Of a stretch of 64,000 bases of DNA, positions 26,529 to 35,961 are shown in pieces. The notes beneath the pieces were generated by a model. The model saw nothing but the letters and a program-made list of their open reading frames with translations. It had not been told where the DNA came from and did no database searches. A program made the translations under genes and the position numbers. Each line of letters opens with the position of its first letter. Position 1 is the first letter of the stretch. Origin of the DNA: Enterocloster aldenensis (GTDB taxonomy: Bacteria > Bacillota > Clostridia > Lachnospirales > Lachnospiraceae); contig NZ_QVEX01000010.1 in assembly GCF_003434055.1 (NCBI RefSeq), positions 54,217-118,216 on the forward strand. The letters are read 5' to 3'.

Positions 26529-28244
26529 TTATTCCAGTATCAACGGCAGACAATAGACCGCAACCGTACCCGTCCCCTCAGTGCTCATGATTTCCAGTCC
26601 ATATCCTGACCCGAAGTTCCTGCATATTCTGTCACGCACATTCCTGATTCCTCCATGTGTCTCCCCGCTGCCAGTCTGTACGCCCGTCTCATCCTGGTCC
26701 AGGCCGTCCTTCAGGGCCGCAAGAATCTCCTCTGTCATTCCCACGCCGTCATCCATGACAGTAATCTCCAGGATTTCATCCTTACGGCGGGCCTCGATAC
26801 GCACGGTACCGTCTCCTGTCTTGGGCATAAGACCGTGCTGAACCGCATTTTCCACAATAGGCTGCAGGCTCATTTTAACGATGATTGCATCCATCACATC
26901 CTCATCCACGCTGACTTCCAGCTGGATTCTGTCTTCATACTGTATCTGCATGATGTGGAAATACTCCCGTATGTTGCCGATTTCCTTTTCCAGCGGAACC
27001 ATACAGCTGTAGCTGCCAATCAGGTACTCCATCTGTCGGGACAGGCTTTCTGCGATTCCGGCGGTTTCTTTATCCTCATGTTTCATGGCTGATATTCGGA
27101 TGACCCCCAGGGTATCAGACACCTTCTTCATAGATGACTCCAGTTCCCGGGCCATGTTGTTAAATCCGGCAGCCAGGACACTGATTCCATCTTCCTTGTC
27201 CCCCACGTCGATGCGGCTTCCCAGATTGCCTGTCTGTATCTCCATCATTCCCTGTTCCAGCAGCCCCTCTGACCTTGAGACGCGTTTTGCCAAACTGGAA
27301 AACAGGTACACCAGCACCAGGAATGAACCGGTTAAGAATATTAAGATATACTGTCCGGTCGTGTATAAGCTGCCCATGACAGCATCTTTACCGGCCTGGG
27401 CCGCCACAATCCAGCCGCTGCTTTCCATCCGTTCATACACCACATACTGACCGGCATCGGTCAGGCTTCCCCTGATTCCCGTCATGGAAGACAGGCAGGG
27501 CATCATTGGTTCCAGCGGCTTTCCAATCTCAGGGCCATCCATACTGTAGATGCAGATTCCATTTCCGTTGATGATGGAAAATGTCTCGTGGATTCCCATG
27601 CCCACATCCCGAAGCGCCGAGGCCAGCTTTCCAAGGTCCAGGTCCAGATAGAGGTTTCCCAAGCTGATTCCAATGGTCTTAAAGGATGTCAGATCCTGGT
27701 AACTTCTGCGGAAGGTTATGACCGGGTTCCCGGAATCCGTGAAATAGCTGTCCACATGGGTAGGATACACGGAAAAATTCTCCCCGCTGTACCCTTGCTG
27801 GGATATCCACTGCCGGAAAGCGTCTTCATCCAGCACCTTCTGCGTGTTCCTGGTGACATAATATATCCTGCCCTCCCTATCCACAAAGGCTGCTGTGCGG
27901 ATTCTGCTGTCCCCTTCCAGCATTTCCTCTAGGAACAAAGCCATCTGGGTGCGTTTTTCCTGGTCTTCCATGGATGTATCTTTCAGAAGCTGGTAAAGCA
28001 GTCTGCCATCCTCTGTATAAATGTCGTACATACGCCTGGTAAGACTGCTGCTTTCGTCCACCATTTCCTGCGCATTGCGTGCCGCGTAACTGACCATGCG
28101 GCCCATATCATCCAGTATGGCCTGTTCCATGTTTCCCTTAAACCTGTGAAACAGAACCGCGCCGGCAATCAGCGTGGGCACCAGCCCAAAACAGATATAT
28201 GACAGGGCCAGGTGATAAAAACCACGATTCTTTCTCCGTATCAT
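26529..28244 (-). CDS. YesM-type histidine kinase lacking its phospho-acceptor box
   Basis: About 571 residues from ATG 28244. TM1 (about 10-30), an extracellular Cache-like domain (about 35-275), TM2 (about 285-305) and HAMP (about 305-365) precede the ATPase. N box IVENAVQHGLMP and G box VMDDGVGMTEE are intact. The usual QxQINPHFLYNTL His box between HAMP and ATPase is absent: AGFNNMARELESSMKKVS is joined in frame to DTLGVIRISAMKHEDKE. Autophosphorylation is therefore doubtful. The start overlaps the upstream lipoprotein stop (ATGA). Confidence 0.85.
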   Translation of the reverse strand: MIRRKNRGFYHLALSYICFGLVPTLIAGAVLFHRFKGNMEQAILDDMGRMVSYAARNAQEMVDESSSLTRRMYDIYTEDGRLLYQLLKDTSMEDQEKRTQMALFLEEMLEGDSRIRTAAFVDREGRIYYVTRNTQKVLDEDAFRQWISQQGYSGENFSVYPTHVDSYFTDSGNPVITFRRSYQDLTSFKTIGISLGNLYLDLDLGKLASALRDVGMGIHETFSIINGNGICIYSMDGPEIGKPLEPMMPCLSSMTGIRGSLTDAGQYVVYERMESSGWIVAAQAGKDAVMGSLYTTGQYILIFLTGSFLVLVYLFSSLAKRVSRSEGLLEQGMMEIQTGNLGSRIDVGDKEDGISVLAAGFNNMARELESSMKKVSDTLGVIRISAMKHEDKETAGIAESLSRQMEYLIGSYSCMVPLEKEIGNIREYFHIMQIQYEDRIQLEVSVDEDVMDAIIVKMSLQPIVENAVQHGLMPKTGDGTVRIEARRKDEILEITVMDDGVGMTEEILAALKDGLDQDETGVQTGSGETHGGIRNVRDRICRNFGSGYGLEIMSTEGTGTVAVYCLPLILE

Positions 28245-29557
28245 GGCGCCTCCCTCTCCCACTTGCGGGTCAGGTCATCCGCCAGATAGGACGTACGCTC
28301 CTCCCCCCAGAGGGTATCCACCAGCCGTTGGGCAAAGTAGGTAAAAAATCCATCGGGGACCTCAGCATAATCCGTCACTCCCCCGGTTCGGACCGGATTC
28401 GCGGAATAAGCCGCCTTTATGATTGCCTGATCCTGCGTATCCATTCCTCGGACAGGACGCACGGTCACCGAATCCCCATTCATGGTTTCCAGTACATTTT
28501 CATAAATTCCTTCTGAATAATAAAACTTAAGGAAACGTCTTGCTGCTTCCATCTTGTTCTTGTCCCGGGCAGTGGCCGCGGATATCCCCCATTCTGCCCT
28601 GCGTTCCTGAACCGCATAGGTAATCCCGTCTTTGCCGGGCAGGAAGAAAAATCCCAGATGTATCTGCGGATTCAGGTCCTCTATCCGGGTCAGCATCCAG
28701 GGACCGGCATACACCATGGCGGCCTGTCCTGATGCCAGCAACTGGGCTGTCTGACTGTCGGATACATTCCGGTATGCCGGGTTTATATATCCCTGTTCCG
28801 CAAGATTCCGGTAATCGGCAAGCATCTGCCGGGTATGTTTCGCGGTCCACTGCACGTTTCCGTCTTCTGTAACCATATAATTCCTGAACAGATAATTCCC
28901 CCAGGATTCCATATGACGCACATCAGCCGCCCCCAGGGCCAGAGGATCATACCCCGCCTCCTTTACCGTTTCACATATTTGGAGGAAATCCTCAAATGTG
29001 TCAGGTGCAAGAAGCCCCTGGCCCTTAAATATATCTTTATTGTAAATAATTCCCAGCGTAGTTGCATACAATGGCACACCATAACACACCCCCTCATATG
29101 TGCCAGGATTCTCCACCAGGACAGAAACAGCCTCCGGAACCGGCGCCAAAAGTCCTGCGGCAGCCAGGGCAGATGTCTCCCTCATTTCCACAATGTCAAA
29201 GAATTCCTTTTGGGCAGCCAATATTTTCAGGGACTCAATATAGGGCCGGTTCTTATTTTCCGGCATACAGTACAATTCCAACTCGATGTCCTCATTCGCC
29301 TTCATGAATGCCTCTGCCGTGTCTTCAACCACGCTTTTCCATTTCAAATCATCAGCGGAATAGACCAGACGGAGTCTGACCTGGCTGGAAGCCTCCTCTG
29401 TTCTGGCAGCTTGTCCGGTATAGGTTTTATGGACCGCACCGTCTTCACCGGAGGGTAATGTACGGACGGAACAGGCGGACAGCGTGATTGTTAAAAACAG
29501 GACGGTCAATAACAGGAATACGGACATGGGGAAGAAACGGAATACACCCGATGGCAT
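28241..29557 (-). CDS. ABC transporter sugar-binding lipoprotein
   Basis: 438 residues from ATG 29557. The signal peptide (FFPMSVFLLLTVLFLTITLS) ends in a lipobox LSAC. The body is an SBP_bac_1-type solute-binding protein (VRLRLVYSADDLKWKS, GICYGVPLY-like site GVCYGVPLYATTLGIIYNKD, SGQAAMVYAGPWMLTRI). No permease or ATPase lies nearby, so it probably served as sensor input for the kinase with which it overlaps by ATGA. A longer frame upstream to 29851 is repeat sequence, not protein. Confidence 0.8.
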   Translation of the reverse strand: MPSGVFRFFPMSVFLLLTVLFLTITLSACSVRTLPSGEDGAVHKTYTGQAARTEEASSQVRLRLVYSADDLKWKSVVEDTAEAFMKANEDIELELYCMPENKNRPYIESLKILAAQKEFFDIVEMRETSALAAAGLLAPVPEAVSVLVENPGTYEGVCYGVPLYATTLGIIYNKDIFKGQGLLAPDTFEDFLQICETVKEAGYDPLALGAADVRHMESWGNYLFRNYMVTEDGNVQWTAKHTRQMLADYRNLAEQGYINPAYRNVSDSQTAQLLASGQAAMVYAGPWMLTRIEDLNPQIHLGFFFLPGKDGITYAVQERRAEWGISAATARDKNKMEAARRFLKFYYSEGIYENVLETMNGDSVTVRPVRGMDTQDQAIIKAAYSANPVRTGGVTDYAEVPDGFFTYFAQRLVDTLWGEERTSYLADDLTRKWEREAP

Positions 29558-29616
29558 GGCATTGGAAAAGCCGGCTCCACATCGCGTAACACCGGAACAT
29601 GATTCCGAAAGCCGCA

Positions 29617-29740
29617 GTACTTGGGTTCCCAGGAGTCCATATTCTTGGGCCCCATATTTTGGGGCTCTGCATTTTTGGACTCTGCATTTTTGGACTCCGA
29701 ATCCTTGGGCTTTAAATCCCAGGCTCCTCCTGCCTGCTGC
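29617..29740. repeat. 15-bp degenerate tandem repeat
   Basis: Several 15-bp units such as ATTTTTGGACTCTGC repeat from about 29617 to 29740, best conserved at 29671-29700. They fill the spacer between the broken regulator and the lipoprotein gene. Because the period is divisible by three, they look like a coding extension of the lipoprotein, which I reject. Confidence 0.7.
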
Positions 29741-29789
29741 CTTTCCCAACCGCCCCGTACCTTTACACCCTATTTCTCCCATGGTGTTC

Positions 29790-30150
29790 CCTGTATTCAC
29801 TTGGACTCTGCTCATATTTCCCTTTAAAATTTTCGTTAATCCGGCGTACATTCTTATACCCCACAGCCTCAGCCGCCTTATTTTCCTTGTAACCCGTTTT
29901 TTAACAGCTTTATGGCCCCTTTATCCCTATATCTGTCAGATAGTTCCTGGAATCCTCCCCTGCATGTTTCCTAAAACAGCGGTTGAAATGCCGTCTGTCG
30001 GATAATCGTTCCCTGCTCATTCTTTTCCATGGACTTCAGTATATAATCCCTTACCTCGCAGATTAACGCTTTCTTTGGATAGATGAATCCCTGATACCCG
30101 TCAATAAAGACAACCTTGTTCCCAAGTCCCGGCGTGTTGTTTTTTCAGCA
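29790..30150 (-). pseudogene. AraC-type response regulator, C-terminal remnant
   Basis: The minus strand encodes ICEVRDYILKSMEKNEQ, then in a second frame FNRCFRKHAGEDSRNYLTDI, and then AAEAVGYKNVRRINENFKGK and YEQSPSEYR. These are pieces of the double HTH of YesN-type regulators. At least two frameshifts and an internal deletion are present and the receiver domain is gone. It lies just upstream of the lipoprotein and defective kinase, so the whole sensing operon has decayed. Confidence 0.7.
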
Positions 30151-30298
30151 TAGGAACTCGCCTCGACTATTACAATAATTTTATTCGAAATCCCATCCGC
30201 AGCAGTATGAAGGAATCAAACAGCGAATGTCCGGTAACAGGTAACAGGCAGCGGACATCCGAAATCATGCAATAAGCAGCACTTATATTACACGCACT

Positions 30299-31414
30299 TT
30301 ATACTTCTTTCAAACTGAGTTTATTGTCAATAAATTCATATTCAACCAATTTCACGGACGACCAGATACATGGTATGGCAGGCCGGCAGCCTTTTGTATA
30401 GTGTCTTACACATTCCCGGTCCCTCTTCTGTCTGACGGAATCCGAAAACCCTGACGCCACTACATATGCCTCAATCATGGAATAGTCGCCATATGCGTAT
30501 TCTCCCTGAATCCAATCCACATATTTCATTATCTGTCCAATGACATCATCTGCCGCCTCTCCCTTTTTTATCTCTACTACCAGATACCTGGATTTAGTCT
30601 TATATCCCGGAATATACCTGTATCCGAATATGTCCATCTTATCCATATACTCAATTGCCTTAAACGGTGAGGCAACCACCTGATGGGATATATAGTCCCA
30701 CTTTCCCATCGGAGTACTGTTATCTCCTGACAGGATTTCACACAACGCGGCTTCAATTGCCATTTCATGATTAATCTTGCTTCCTTTAGCACATGACATA
30801 AGTATGTTATCTGCTGTCAGCTTGTACTGTTCTGTATTTTTATCCCTAATCTGATTATGTAATACTTTCGAAAATGGATATGCATTTTTATTAAGAAGCA
30901 GGTCTTCCTCATTTCTTTTCAAAATAATATCCATCAATGCCTGATTTTCATCATCATCCACTTTAATAAAAGAAACCTTCCACATCGCCCGAAGCATGCG
31001 GAACCTGTCCGGATTGCTGTTTAATGCATCATCCATATCCACTCCATTTAAAAAGAAAAGCGGTGATGGCTCAAACACACACAAACAGCGGTTATTGGCA
31101 GTTCCCTCATCCAACAACGGTTCCAGTTTCTTATAGTTTTTCTTTGAATAATCGACCGGCCTGTCCGCACCAATATAATTTAAGAACCTGCACTCCGAAT
31201 GAATTTCAATCAGCTTTCCAATGCCGTATATTTTCCTCTTAATAAAGAAATAGATGCTGTCACCTGGTTTCATGCTAAGATAGTCAGCAAATGTCCCTTC
31301 ATGATACGTCATCCAATTCCCCTTTGGCGTACCGAGATTAGTACTGTATGTTCCTGTCTTTACACAATATGTAAGAGAATCAATATCACTAAGAGTCATT
31401 ATATATCCAGCCAT
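30299..31414 (-). CDS. Putative modification-dependent nuclease: EVE/PUA-like plus PD-(D/E)XK
   Basis: 371 residues. The N-terminal part (about 1-125) resembles an EVE/PUA-type fold (KPGDSIYFFIKRKIYGIGKL). The C-terminal part has a PD-(D/E)XK nuclease signature: Glu221 in HEMAIEAALCEIL, Asp261 in MDIFGY, and Glu281-x-Lys283 in YLVVEIKKGEAADDVIGQIM, like NucS. Readers of modified bases are often joined to such nucleases in type IV restriction enzymes; that role is an inference. It is a single gene with no methylase beside it. Confidence 0.6.
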   Translation of the reverse strand: MAGYIMTLSDIDSLTYCVKTGTYSTNLGTPKGNWMTYHEGTFADYLSMKPGDSIYFFIKRKIYGIGKLIEIHSECRFLNYIGADRPVDYSKKNYKKLEPLLDEGTANNRCLCVFEPSPLFFLNGVDMDDALNSNPDRFRMLRAMWKVSFIKVDDDENQALMDIILKRNEEDLLLNKNAYPFSKVLHNQIRDKNTEQYKLTADNILMSCAKGSKINHEMAIEAALCEILSGDNSTPMGKWDYISHQVVASPFKAIEYMDKMDIFGYRYIPGYKTKSRYLVVEIKKGEAADDVIGQIMKYVDWIQGEYAYGDYSMIEAYVVASGFSDSVRQKRDRECVRHYTKGCRPAIPCIWSSVKLVEYEFIDNKLSLKEV

Positions 31415-31682
31415 AAAGCCTCCTCCTTTATCTCTTGCCGCTCCCCCGCGCCCTGGTGTGGTTCAACATTCCTTCCTGCTCCATGCACGTCTCACTTCAT
31501 CGTGGTTTGAACGTATAAAGCCGGACGTACAAGGAACACTTTAACACATGCAATGGAGTGCTTTTTTATTTACTTTACCGCAAAAACAATGGAATGAAAA
31601 GGAGAAACTTATATGAAACTACAATTCTGTGCGAATGGGATGAACTCCGTCCTGTCTTTATGAGTTATATGAGGAGTTTTTT

Positions 31683-31843
31683 ATGAGTCATCCGGCGTTG
31701 TCTTTTGGATTTATCCTATATCGTCTTTTGGATTTATCCGACACCGCCTTTTGGATTTATCCAATGCCGTCTTTTTAAGTCATCCAGCGCTACCTTTATG
31801 AATCCTCCATCTCCGTAGTTATGCATTATCCGGCGCCGTTTTA
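31683..31843 (-). repeat. 23-bp degenerate tandem repeat spanning the glycosidase stop codon
   Basis: Seven consecutive 23-bp units. Three (31706-31774) are close to TGGATTTATCCGACACCGCC; the outer ones are more divergent. The unit at 31821-31843 is the 3' end of the glycosidase-like gene (last codons and part of the stop). The array thus copies the gene end downstream six times. Confidence 0.85.
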
Positions 31844-34425
31844 GGTGTATAAACGGTTTCCTTCCCATCCATCCTGATTAAAACCGACTTACCCGGAATC
31901 TCCTGATTTCCATAAATAAAAGGTTCATCATTAAAATTTGCTGCTGCCTGTATTCCATCGCCATATTCCGTCATCTGCACGGAACCGTCTTCCTTCAGAT
32001 ATCGAAAACCAGTCATCTCCTGTGTGACGGCATTCCGGCTGAATTCAGACCATACCGCATTATGTCTTACTATATCATCCTTATATTTTTCCCACTGGGC
32101 GGCATCCAGATGGTAAAGGGGCGGAACATTATAAAGGATTTCCCGCAGCATGCGCGTTCCGGTCTGGTCTTTGATTTTAAAGGTTGACCAATCCCAGTGG
32201 TAGCTGGTAATCACGGAATCATTATAGACCAGTTTGTACAGCGGGACATCATATCTTAGGTCGGTGAACAGTGTCCGGTACCTGCTTTTTACAGGAATCC
32301 GTCTGGAAAAATGCTCCGCCACCCCACCGTCCGGATTATAATATTTTCCTATAAAATATTCACTGTCCCTGTTTTCCTTCATATCATCGTCCATCCACGA
32401 AAAACTCTGCATCTCAATTCCATGTGCAAATGCAATGGTAGAAGCTGCAAAATCATGGCCTCCCTCAGAACCGATGACCATGCCGTAGGTATCCCGGATA
32501 TATGCCATCCGCTCCAGCCGGGCCGCCAGGTCCTGCTGCTGCGTGGTAATATGGCCTGGCGCATAATCATCATAAATCTCCCCGGTGGCATCACAGTCAA
32601 TAAACCAGGAATTAAAAGGAAGTCCGTTGCCCATGATTTCCAGCATCCGCTCCCGTACAGCAGGAAGTGACAGAACCGGATTCAGCTTTCGCCCCACACC
32701 CTTAAATCCCTCTATTTTCCCTCCATCCCTATCCTCCACCGATGCGCGGTCATATAGGGATGTATCCCCGAATCTGGCCGTAACCCACTGTTCATTGCCC
32801 GGCTCATGTATGGAGTGATAGGAATCATAGCTGCCAATAAGATAGCCCTGGCCTACCGCCTCCTCCACAAGTTCCGGTTTCGCATAGGCCTGTTCCCAGC
32901 TGTTAAGCCCAATCCACGCCTGGCTGATGCCGGACGTCTTCAGCTGCCGGATTAGTTCCACCGTATTCTGGTCCATCCAATTGGAGGGATTGCCGAATAC
33001 ATCCGGAAGGTTTGCGGACAGGATATATTTGTTAACCTGGATTTGATTGGATTCGTTCAGGTTTTCATATCCCGGAGCCAGAATCGCTGTCAATTCAGGG
33101 GAGGATGTGGTAAATGCATGCCAAAGGGCGGACGGCGCATCGGAGGGTGCAGTGGACGGCGCATCGGGCGGGGCGGTGGATGGTGTGTAGAACGATTCAT
33201 AAGGTAGTGAAGAAAGCTGCGAATAGAATTCCGGCAGTTTCAATACTCCGCTGAGATAACTGCATACCAGATGTTTCTGGTAGTCCGCAACATAATCCTG
33301 AGATTGGATTTCATCCAAAACTGCTTTGATTTCATTTCCATTCTCCACCTGGGATGAAAATGATGTAAGGTAATTCATGAACAGCGACCCTATTGCGGTA
33401 CGAAAGGCCGGCCAGTTCACGTCCTCAGGGGAAATGAGCCGCTCGCCCCAAAGGTATATGAATGGTGCGCCGTAAAGCTTCCTTATCATCGGATTAGATT
33501 CTGCCTTTTGTTCCAATGTGATAAACCAGTCAGTTTCCCTCACATACTTGCGGTAGAGCTTCGCCGCAGAGACAGGGTCATTGTCTGTAAGATAGATGCG
33601 GAACTGCTTTGTCCTGTCCGTATCAATAGCCGGAAACTCATTATTCAGTGAAAATGTCAAATCCGGATTTTGTCTGAAACCTATTTTCGTGTGGAATGGG
33701 TCTTCCATTATGAACAGGACCGCGTAATCTCCAGCGGATGATATCCAAAAAGGCATGGAAAACTGTTCAAGGACAGAAAATTCCTTGGCAGGAGGATTGG
33801 ACTGGTCTGCCGGATAGGATTGTCCTGCCGGATTAGGCTGACTGACCTGGGCTGTTGTGTTGGATTCTTCCAGCTGACCTGCAAAATCCGCCGGAAAGGA
33901 CGAAGCAGGTTGGCCTATCTGCCCCGCCAGATAATCCTTCCAGACCGAATTATCTGCCGGAACCCGCTTTCCTTCACCAAATGGGAAATAATAGCTGTAC
34001 GCAGATATTTCCGGCCATGTAAAGGCGTTGTCACGGTCTGTCTCCGAAGTAATCATAACACTGAGGTAATCGTCTTCAGGGCTAACGGAGACAGCAATCC
34101 CATCTTCCTGATACCGCCATGAGACTTCCTCGCCCTTTTTCCGGTAATCTTCCACCGCCCTCTCCTGAAGCGGTAAAGCTGCGCGCACTGAACCATCCGC
34201 TGTAAACAGTTCAATCGCAAATGTTTCCGAATCCACCTCATACTCAAATGCCATGCCCATGGCTTTCCCAAAATCAGAATCTTCTTCCTGTTCCCGAAGG
34301 ACGGCGGATACCTTCACCGCATCCGTCCCCTTACTGTCTGCAATGGGATTATGAATCCCGCACCCGGTCAGGCATACCGCAAATAGAATGCATGCCCCCC
34401 GGAATAACAAACCTGGTTTTGTCAT
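31819..34425 (-). CDS. Secreted glycoside-hydrolase-like lipoprotein (GH101/DUF5696-like)
   Basis: 868 residues. Signal peptide with lipobox LTGC (about 18-22). A beta-rich N-terminal half contains a low-complexity Gln/Ser/Asn/Pro insert (about 175-215). A TIM-barrel-like C-terminal part has WIGLNSWEQAYAKPEL, FIDCDATGEIYDDYAPGH and GMVIGSEGGHDF, with acidic residues placed as in GH101-related enzymes. The exact family is uncertain. A second low-complexity patch (TPSTAPPDAPSTAPSDAPSA) lies near 430. It follows an OmpR/HK pair on the same strand, which may control it. Confidence 0.55.
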   Translation of the reverse strand: MTKPGLLFRGACILFAVCLTGCGIHNPIADSKGTDAVKVSAVLREQEEDSDFGKAMGMAFEYEVDSETFAIELFTADGSVRAALPLQERAVEDYRKKGEEVSWRYQEDGIAVSVSPEDDYLSVMITSETDRDNAFTWPEISAYSYYFPFGEGKRVPADNSVWKDYLAGQIGQPASSFPADFAGQLEESNTTAQVSQPNPAGQSYPADQSNPPAKEFSVLEQFSMPFWISSAGDYAVLFIMEDPFHTKIGFRQNPDLTFSLNNEFPAIDTDRTKQFRIYLTDNDPVSAAKLYRKYVRETDWFITLEQKAESNPMIRKLYGAPFIYLWGERLISPEDVNWPAFRTAIGSLFMNYLTSFSSQVENGNEIKAVLDEIQSQDYVADYQKHLVCSYLSGVLKLPEFYSQLSSLPYESFYTPSTAPPDAPSTAPSDAPSALWHAFTTSSPELTAILAPGYENLNESNQIQVNKYILSANLPDVFGNPSNWMDQNTVELIRQLKTSGISQAWIGLNSWEQAYAKPELVEEAVGQGYLIGSYDSYHSIHEPGNEQWVTARFGDTSLYDRASVEDRDGGKIEGFKGVGRKLNPVLSLPAVRERMLEIMGNGLPFNSWFIDCDATGEIYDDYAPGHITTQQQDLAARLERMAYIRDTYGMVIGSEGGHDFAASTIAFAHGIEMQSFSWMDDDMKENRDSEYFIGKYYNPDGGVAEHFSRRIPVKSRYRTLFTDLRYDVPLYKLVYNDSVITSYHWDWSTFKIKDQTGTRMLREILYNVPPLYHLDAAQWEKYKDDIVRHNAVWSEFSRNAVTQEMTGFRYLKEDGSVQMTEYGDGIQAAANFNDEPFIYGNQEIPGKSVLIRMDGKETVYTPKTAPDNA

Positions 34426-34502
34426 GTCAATCTCCTTATCATTTTTATACTTCAGACCCAGTATAATAAGGGGATGTTACATTTATTTGACAAAACCAGG
34501 TT

Positions 34503-35879
34503 TTAAAAAATAACCGTAATTTTTATTCTCCCGTCTTCTGCGGTACAATTTATCCCATAACCGCATTGTTCTGCAATCTTTTTTACAATAGGCAGCCCCA
34601 GCCCGGTACCGGACAGATTTTGATTGCGGGAGGACTCCCCGACATAGAATGGTTCCCATATTCTGTCTAAATCCAGATTCCCTGCCTGCAGCTGGTTGGA
34701 TATGGTAAAATGACAACCAGCGTCATTTCCATACAGACGTATTTCAATCCCAGGCCCAGACTCTGCCGCATATTTAATTGCATTGGACAGCAGGTTGGAA
34801 AAAATAGTTGAAATCAGTTCTGCATTTCCCCGGATATACCGGTCCGGTTCTATGGATGTGGAAATACCGAGATTTCTCTGAACGGCAGATATCCTCTGTT
34901 CCTCAACCTGGTCCTGCAGCAGGCGGTCAAGGGCAATGGTCTCTTCCGAATATTTCTTCTGCCCAATCCGTGACAACCCCATTAACTGTTCTGTGAGCCG
35001 GGCCATTTTCGCATTCTGGCGGATAATGGTGTCTAAAAATGTCCCGTCATCCAGCCCATCCTGCATCCCTGTCGCATAGGTGCCAATCAGCGAGATGGGC
35101 GTCTTCAGGTCATGGGCCACATTGTCCAGCAGCGCCTCCATCTGCCGGTTCTTCCCAAGCAGCATATCCTGATATTCCTTAATACTTTGGCTCATCCGGT
35201 TCATACTGTCGGCCACTGTCTCCAGTTCATCATTAGTATGGATTACCAGCCTGCTGCCGTAATCCTGCCCGGAAATCCTGCGTGAAAACTCCTCCATCTC
35301 CTTTAATGGGTTGGTAATGTGCCTAACCAGTATATACATGAGGACTACTGCAACCACGGATGAAATGGACAGAAGGATAATCAGGAACTGATTCAATATG
35401 CCAACAGTTTCCTCGGTATTGGGAACCACCGCGGCAATGGCAAACATGCCTTTATCTGTAAACATGTACTCAGCCAGAATCCCATACTTCAGTTTTTCCT
35501 GCTGATAAAGGCGTAGCTTCATGCCGTGTTCTACCGCATCCTGGTAATCCTGTTCCCAAAGCCAGAACTTCTGGAAACCTAACCCCTTTTGCCGGAACTG
35601 TTCGCGCAGTTCATTGCTGAGGGCTTCACTGTCCGATGTGTTGCTTGAATATACAACCAGGACCTTTTCCTGTTCTTCCAGAATCCTAACAGCATTTTCA
35701 GGCGTTGTACCGCTTTCAAAAAGGGTGATTAGCTGACTGCCAATGTCCTGGATATAATGTTTTTGACTGCGCAGGTAGTATTTCCCTACAATCTTTGAGT
35801 TCACTACAAGGGATAGGATTAGAGTGAATGCCATAATCAACGCTGTTCCGTAGATGAACTTTTTCCATAATTTATTCAT
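34503..35879 (-). CDS. Sensor histidine kinase (HAMP-HisKA-HATPase)
   Basis: About 458 residues from ATG 35879; in-frame starts at 35921 and 35987 would add up to 36 residues and overlap the regulator. TM1 (about 10-30), an extracytoplasmic region (about 30-165), TM2 (about 170-190) and HAMP are followed by the His box NVAHDLKTPISLIG, N box SNLLSNAIKYA and GTGLGLPIVKK. It is the cognate kinase of the upstream OmpR regulator and probably controls the downstream glycosidase-like gene. The signal is unknown. Confidence 0.9.
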   Translation of the reverse strand: MNKLWKKFIYGTALIMAFTLILSLVVNSKIVGKYYLRSQKHYIQDIGSQLITLFESGTTPENAVRILEEQEKVLVVYSSNTSDSEALSNELREQFRQKGLGFQKFWLWEQDYQDAVEHGMKLRLYQQEKLKYGILAEYMFTDKGMFAIAAVVPNTEETVGILNQFLIILLSISSVVAVVLMYILVRHITNPLKEMEEFSRRISGQDYGSRLVIHTNDELETVADSMNRMSQSIKEYQDMLLGKNRQMEALLDNVAHDLKTPISLIGTYATGMQDGLDDGTFLDTIIRQNAKMARLTEQLMGLSRIGQKKYSEETIALDRLLQDQVEEQRISAVQRNLGISTSIEPDRYIRGNAELISTIFSNLLSNAIKYAAESGPGIEIRLYGNDAGCHFTISNQLQAGNLDLDRIWEPFYVGESSRNQNLSGTGLGLPIVKKIAEQCGYGINCTAEDGRIKITVIF

Positions 35880-35961
35880 ATATCTGGTTTTCTGTTTGTG
35901 TCTGACCGGATAAGTGGCCATATACTGGTTCGTGTACTTGTCTGTAAGTTTCGTTATATAT

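Noticed and set aside
29558..29851. N-terminal extension of the sugar-binding lipoprotein
   Set aside because: It would place about 98 residues of 15-bp repeat and old AraC sequence before a good signal peptide; secretion needs the start at 29557.
30230..30275. Terminator after the putative modification-dependent nuclease gene
   Set aside because: A GATGTCCG/CGGACATT stem is present but no T tract follows, so termination is not supported.
31683..31843. CRISPR-like array
   Set aside because: Units are contiguous 23-bp copies with no unique spacers and no cas genes nearby.
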